A stretch of DNA of 8,486 nucleotides, from positions 1-8,486 of the forward strand of contig PMAM01000060.1 in NCBI GenBank assembly GCA_003152595.1, written 5' to 3'. Shown in pieces: positions 6,251-8,486 of this stretch (position 1 is its first letter; each line of letters begins with the position of its first letter). The stretch is from Acidobacterium sp. GTDB lineage: Bacteria; Acidobacteriota; Terriglobia; Terriglobales; Acidobacteriaceae. Position numbers and translations under genes: made by a program. The notes below the pieces were generated by a model. That model did no database searches. It was not told the DNA's origin and saw nothing but the letters and a program-made list of their open reading frames with translations.

Positions 6251-6297
6251 GACTACGAATCAGTAGGTCGGGAGTTCGAATCTCTCAGGGCGCACCA
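6251..6297 (+). other. 3' half of tRNA-Arg(ACG) with CCA end, putative attachment junction
   Basis: Anticodon loop CTACGAA (6253-6259, anticodon ACG at 6255-6257), 3' anticodon strand TCAGT, variable loop AGGTC, a T arm GGGAG-TTCGAAT-CTCTC that pairs fully (one G-U), acceptor strand AGGGCGC, discriminator A and an encoded CCA. The bases upstream keep only TGA of the 5' anticodon strand; no D arm and no GCGCCC acceptor strand are present, so the gene cannot make a tRNA. The anticodon, AGGTC variable loop and TTCGAAT T loop fit tRNA-Arg. An intact 3' half starting inside the anticodon stem is typical of an attachment site left when a tyrosine-recombinase element inserts in a tRNA gene. The intact copy should lie to the left, outside the window. 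Confidence 0.8.
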
Positions 6298-6387
6298 TCC
6301 CCTTCGGCAACTCAGCGCACTCAGTTCTTAGCCGAAGACCGGCGCGAAGTATTGCGCGAGCCCCACTGCCGCGGATGCCCGACTCAT

Positions 6388-6415
6388 CCGGCGGGGCGAT
6401 GCGAGCGTTCGCCGG
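6388..6415 (-). terminator. Candidate hairpin just downstream of the porin gene
   Basis: CCGGCG (6388-6393) and CGCCGG (6410-6415) form a 6-bp GC-only stem, extendable by two G-T pairs, starting one or two bases after the porin stop codon. No T-run follows on the minus strand, so a factor-independent terminator is only a possibility. Confidence 0.25.
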
Positions 6416-6416
6416 G

Positions 6417-7955
6417 TTACTTTGACTTCCCTGCTCCGGAGGAGATGCCCCAGCGATAGATCAGCTCGACGTAGCCGAGCTGGATGTTTTTGCCGGTGGG
6501 ATAGATCGCGCCCACCACACTCTTGCCCCATCCGTAGCCATAATACGCGTTGAAGGCGATGTTCTTCGTCGCCTGCCAGTCCGAGCTGATGTCGGCAACG
6601 GAGGCGAAGGAGGTGTGGCCGTTGGCGGGGCGGCCGGTGAAGCCGAAGACCTTGTTGTCGAACGCGCCGCCGCCGAGATACCAGAGGTCGTGGCCGGAGG
6701 TGAGGTCGAGCCAGTGCACGTCGCTGCGCAGCTCCCAGGCCTTGTACGGCTTGTCGTCGAACTGGACGAACCCATCGGTGGAGTTCATCGCGTTGTAGAA
6801 GGGCAGGCGCGCGTAAACACGGGGCGTGGGCAGAACCTGGAAGAAGGTGTTGTTCGTGGTGTCGGAGGGGTTGTTGTCGCCGGTGGTGCGCCACCATCCG
6901 GCGCGGAGCCACGGCAAGGTGGCGACTTTGGTGAAGCGGTAGCCGCCTTCAAAGGTCGCGGCTCCGGCGCTTTGGGTCAGCTTGCCCCAGTTGCCATTCT
7001 GTCCGGCGCCCCAAAAAACAAAATCAAAAACTCCGGGACCGGCGGGCTGGGTGGCGATCAGGTCGCCGCCATAGGTGCCGAGGCGAATGTTCTTATGGTC
7101 GGCGGCGCGGACCGTGGCAGGGCGATTGTCGGTCTTGGTGATGCCGGTGCGACCGTCGTGATAGCCGATGCCGAACGCGCGGGCGATGACGCGGCCGTGG
7201 GCTGCTGTTTCGGTAAAGCCGACGTATTGCATGTCGACGTTCAGCTCCGGATTGCCATTCATGTTGAAGACGCCCTGGTCGGCGCGTCCCGCCATGGCGG
7301 TCAGATCCCAGGAGCCCGATCCGTAATGGGCATCGATGCCATCGAAGCTGCGCATGGCGTCGGAGAAGCCGAAGTTGCCGACCAGACGCTGCTGCATGCG
7401 GTTGTTCTGCAGCCATAGCATGGTGGGATCTTTGGGATGGGTTTCGACGCCTTCGAGGAATTCAAAACGCCCGACGCGGATGTTCCTGTCGCCCTGGCCG
7501 CTGTAGCGCAGGAAGCCCTGCTTGAAGAAAGCGGCGACAGGCTCGGTGTTGGTATTCGCGGCATAGTAGGAACCGCCGAGGCCGAGCTGGCCCTGAGCGG
7601 AGACGGTGGAGATGGCATCGCTGGGAACGCCGCCGACCCAGGTCTGGGCAACCTCCGCCTGCCAGTCCCAGTGGTGGATGCGCTGCGCCACGCTGATGCG
7701 CAGCAGGGACTGCAGGTAGGAGTAGGAGTTGTTGAAGGGCGGGGCGGCGAACCACTGCCAGTTATCGTTGCGGGCACGCTCCCAGATGGAGAAGGTCACG
7801 GGATGTCCGGGGGGAGCCGGCGGAGGCGGGACTGCGGGCGCCGAGGGGGAGGGTGGTTCGGGCGAGCCGGCGTTGGGGGTGGAGACCAGGTTCTGTGCCG
7901 CGGCAACAGAAACGAGAGAAGCAAGGCAGAGAACAGCTGGGGCAGCTCTGAGCAT
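6417..7955 (-). CDS. Alginate-export-family outer-membrane beta-barrel protein
   Basis: A predicted outer-membrane porin-like protein of 512 residues, related to the alginate-export (AlgE-like) domain family widespread in acidobacteria. The frame is open further upstream, but the ATG at 7953-7955 is preferred because it begins a clean signal peptide: MLRAAP, a hydrophobic core, then VAAA before Gln21 as the likely cleavage site. A proline-rich linker follows (about 31-52). The barrel shows alternating aromatic/polar strands and family-like segments: LLRISVAQR (about 84-92), FLRY and RVGRFEFLEG (about 148-169), KDPTMLWL, RLVGNFGFSD (about 190-199) and SFDGIDAHYG, later FFQVLPTPRVYARLPFYNAMN and a last strand GYVELIYRW. 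A short GISSGAGKSK tail follows, so the protein does not end on the usual aromatic residue. Substrate is unknown; family members need not carry alginate. Divergent from recA. Confidence 0.85.
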   Translation of the reverse strand: MLRAAPAVLCLASLVSVAAAQNLVSTPNAGSPEPPSPSAPAVPPPPAPPGHPVTFSIWERARNDNWQWFAAPPFNNSYSYLQSLLRISVAQRIHHWDWQAEVAQTWVGGVPSDAISTVSAQGQLGLGGSYYAANTNTEPVAAFFKQGFLRYSGQGDRNIRVGRFEFLEGVETHPKDPTMLWLQNNRMQQRLVGNFGFSDAMRSFDGIDAHYGSGSWDLTAMAGRADQGVFNMNGNPELNVDMQYVGFTETAAHGRVIARAFGIGYHDGRTGITKTDNRPATVRAADHKNIRLGTYGGDLIATQPAGPGVFDFVFWGAGQNGNWGKLTQSAGAATFEGGYRFTKVATLPWLRAGWWRTTGDNNPSDTTNNTFFQVLPTPRVYARLPFYNAMNSTDGFVQFDDKPYKAWELRSDVHWLDLTSGHDLWYLGGGAFDNKVFGFTGRPANGHTSFASVADISSDWQATKNIAFNAYYGYGWGKSVVGAIYPTGKNIQLGYVELIYRWGISSGAGKSK

Positions 7956-8295
7956 GACCCCGCCAAGGATGCCCGAGCGGGTAGGGAGGGGACAACCAAC
8001 TTTGGATGGATTTGTGGCTACGACTGTGGAGCGGCTCAAGATCGGCAACCCGCAGCCGCCCGGACCGCGCGGTTGTCTGAGGAGGGTTCCGCGGGGGCGG
8101 GCTGAGGAAAAACGGTACCGAAGAAACCTGGTAGACTCGGGAAAAATAACTCCGCCATTACCTCCGGAGAAAATGTGCGCGGGTGGGTGGAGAAGTGGCA
8201 CGGGTCCGATGGTAGACTCGAAGGGTCAGGGCAAACATTAGGCGAAAACTCAGCGGGCTCTGAGGCAAGCGAAAAGCCCGGAATGGAGCGGCAAC
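7956..8295. promoter_or_regulatory. Divergent intergenic region between the porin gene and recA
   Basis: 340 bases that must hold the promoters of both genes. It has two exact copies of TGGTAGACTCG (8129-8139 and 8210-8220), each of which contains an extended -10-like TGnTAGACT, but no clear -35 box stands 17 bp upstream of either. A short frame (8173-8241, 22 codons) starts soon after a GGAG. I see no SOS box of a type I could name with confidence. Confidence 0.4.
8254..8280 (+). promoter_or_regulatory. Hairpin in the recA leader
   Basis: CGGGCT (8254-8259) and AGCCCG (8275-8280) can pair around a 15-base loop, ending 4 bases before the recA Shine-Dalgarno. It could affect recA translation, or be chance in GC-rich DNA. 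Confidence 0.3.
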
Positions 8296-8486
8296 GTGGC
8301 AGATGATCGTGAACGGCAGCGCGCGGTAGACCTGGCGCTCTCGCAGATTGAAAAGCAGTTTGGCAAGGGATCCATCATGCGCCTCGGCAGCAAAGAGGCC
8401 ATCGTCCCCATCTCCGTCATCTCAACCGGCTCTATCTCCTTCGACGCCGCCCTGGGCGTTGGCGGCGTGCCGCGCGGGCGGGTCAT
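8296..8486 (+). CDS. recA: RecA recombinase, N-terminal part, cut by the window edge
   Basis: RecA forms ATP-dependent filaments on single-stranded DNA for strand exchange and, in many bacteria, for LexA self-cleavage. Only the first 63 codons are present. The GTG start at 8296 is supported by a GGAG Shine-Dalgarno (8285-8288) with a 7-base spacer. The N-terminal helix (RAVDLALSQIEKQFGKGSIMRLG) and the SVISTGSISFDAALGVGGVPRGR stretch are diagnostic; the Walker A motif lies just beyond the edge. The variant SKEAIVPISVISTGSISFD reads like acidobacterial RecA. The gene is divergent from the porin gene and sits about 2 kb beyond the tRNA-Arg attachment remnant, so it belongs to the core genome. 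Confidence 0.97.
   Translation, partial: MADDRERQRAVDLALSQIEKQFGKGSIMRLGSKEAIVPISVISTGSISFDAALGVGGVPRGRV

Larger units (their letters stand above)
1..6297. mobile_element. Inferred accessory region ending at the tRNA-Arg attachment remnant
   Basis: The right border is set by the tRNA-Arg(ACG) 3' half. Inside are a second tRNA remnant, repeat clusters of attachment-arm type, a broken gene copy, a helicase of lower GC and unrecognised small genes. To the right lie a porin and recA. The left end and any integrase are outside the window. The recD2 gene could also be resident DNA trapped between two insertions, so the extent is uncertain. Confidence 0.45.

Noticed and set aside
6615..7418. 267-codon plus-strand frame over the porin gene
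   Set aside because: Gly/Val/Ala-rich shadow of a GC-rich gene whose minus-strand product has a signal peptide and family-typical segments.
7956..8201. Upstream extension of the porin frame to 594 residues
   Set aside because: The added 82 residues look non-coding and would bury the signal peptide; they also occupy the divergent promoter region.
1..8486. CRISPR array, insertion sequence, rRNA or intact tRNA
   Set aside because: No regularly spaced repeat-spacer units, no transposase motifs with terminal inverted repeats, no rRNA signatures, and both tRNA pieces lack their 5' halves.

Overview
Organism. The window looks like a chromosomal segment of an acidobacterium, probably class Terriglobia. 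The main evidence is the RecA amino terminus at the right edge, which reads like the acidobacterial type, next to an alginate-export-type outer-membrane protein of the kind common in that group. The signal peptide and beta-barrel protein mean a Gram-negative envelope. GC content is high on the right (porin, recA) and in recD2. It is visibly lower in the helicase gene at the left edge.

Layout. Bases 1-1674 are the 3' part of a UvrD/Rep-type helicase gene that begins outside the window. It converges with a 63-residue gene of unknown function (1684-1875, minus). Bases 1876-2260 hold no convincing gene. They carry a tandem 11-bp repeat, a pair of 21-bp direct repeats, and then a decayed 3' half of a tRNA-Leu(UAA): anticodon loop, long variable arm, T arm and acceptor strand, with no 5' half. 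After a stretch with nothing recognisable come a small membrane protein (2524-2829, minus), a full-length RecD2-type helicase (about 3056-5293, plus), a broken second copy of the 63-residue gene (from 5305, plus, with an in-frame stop) and a 117-residue conserved-type protein of unknown function (5523-5876, plus). Bases 5877-6250 again hold no convincing gene, but contain three CTATGAC repeats. The 3' half of a tRNA-Arg(ACG), including the CCA end, follows at 6251-6297. To its right are a minus-strand alginate-export-family porin (6417-7955), a 340-bp divergent intergenic region, and the start of recA (8296 onward, plus).

Interpretation. The two orphan tRNA 3' halves begin inside the anticodon stem, where tyrosine recombinases of integrative elements often cross over. 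Each is preceded, about 130-160 bp upstream, by short direct repeats spaced 11-12 bp apart. They are best read as right-hand attachment junctions of two integrative elements, one in a tRNA-Leu gene and one in a tRNA-Arg gene. Both lie on the plus strand with their 3' ends to the right, so each element should lie to the left of its remnant. The tRNA-Arg remnant would then mark the border between accessory DNA (left) and a core block with the porin and recA (right). No integrase, transposase or CRISPR array is visible. Intact tRNAs and integrases, if present, would lie left of the window.

How the genes relate. The two helicases (UvrD-like and RecD2-like) are DNA-processing enzymes in or next to accessory DNA, and RecA is the core recombinase beyond the border. 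No operon links them. The 117-residue protein, the 63-residue family and the membrane protein cannot be given a function from sequence alone.
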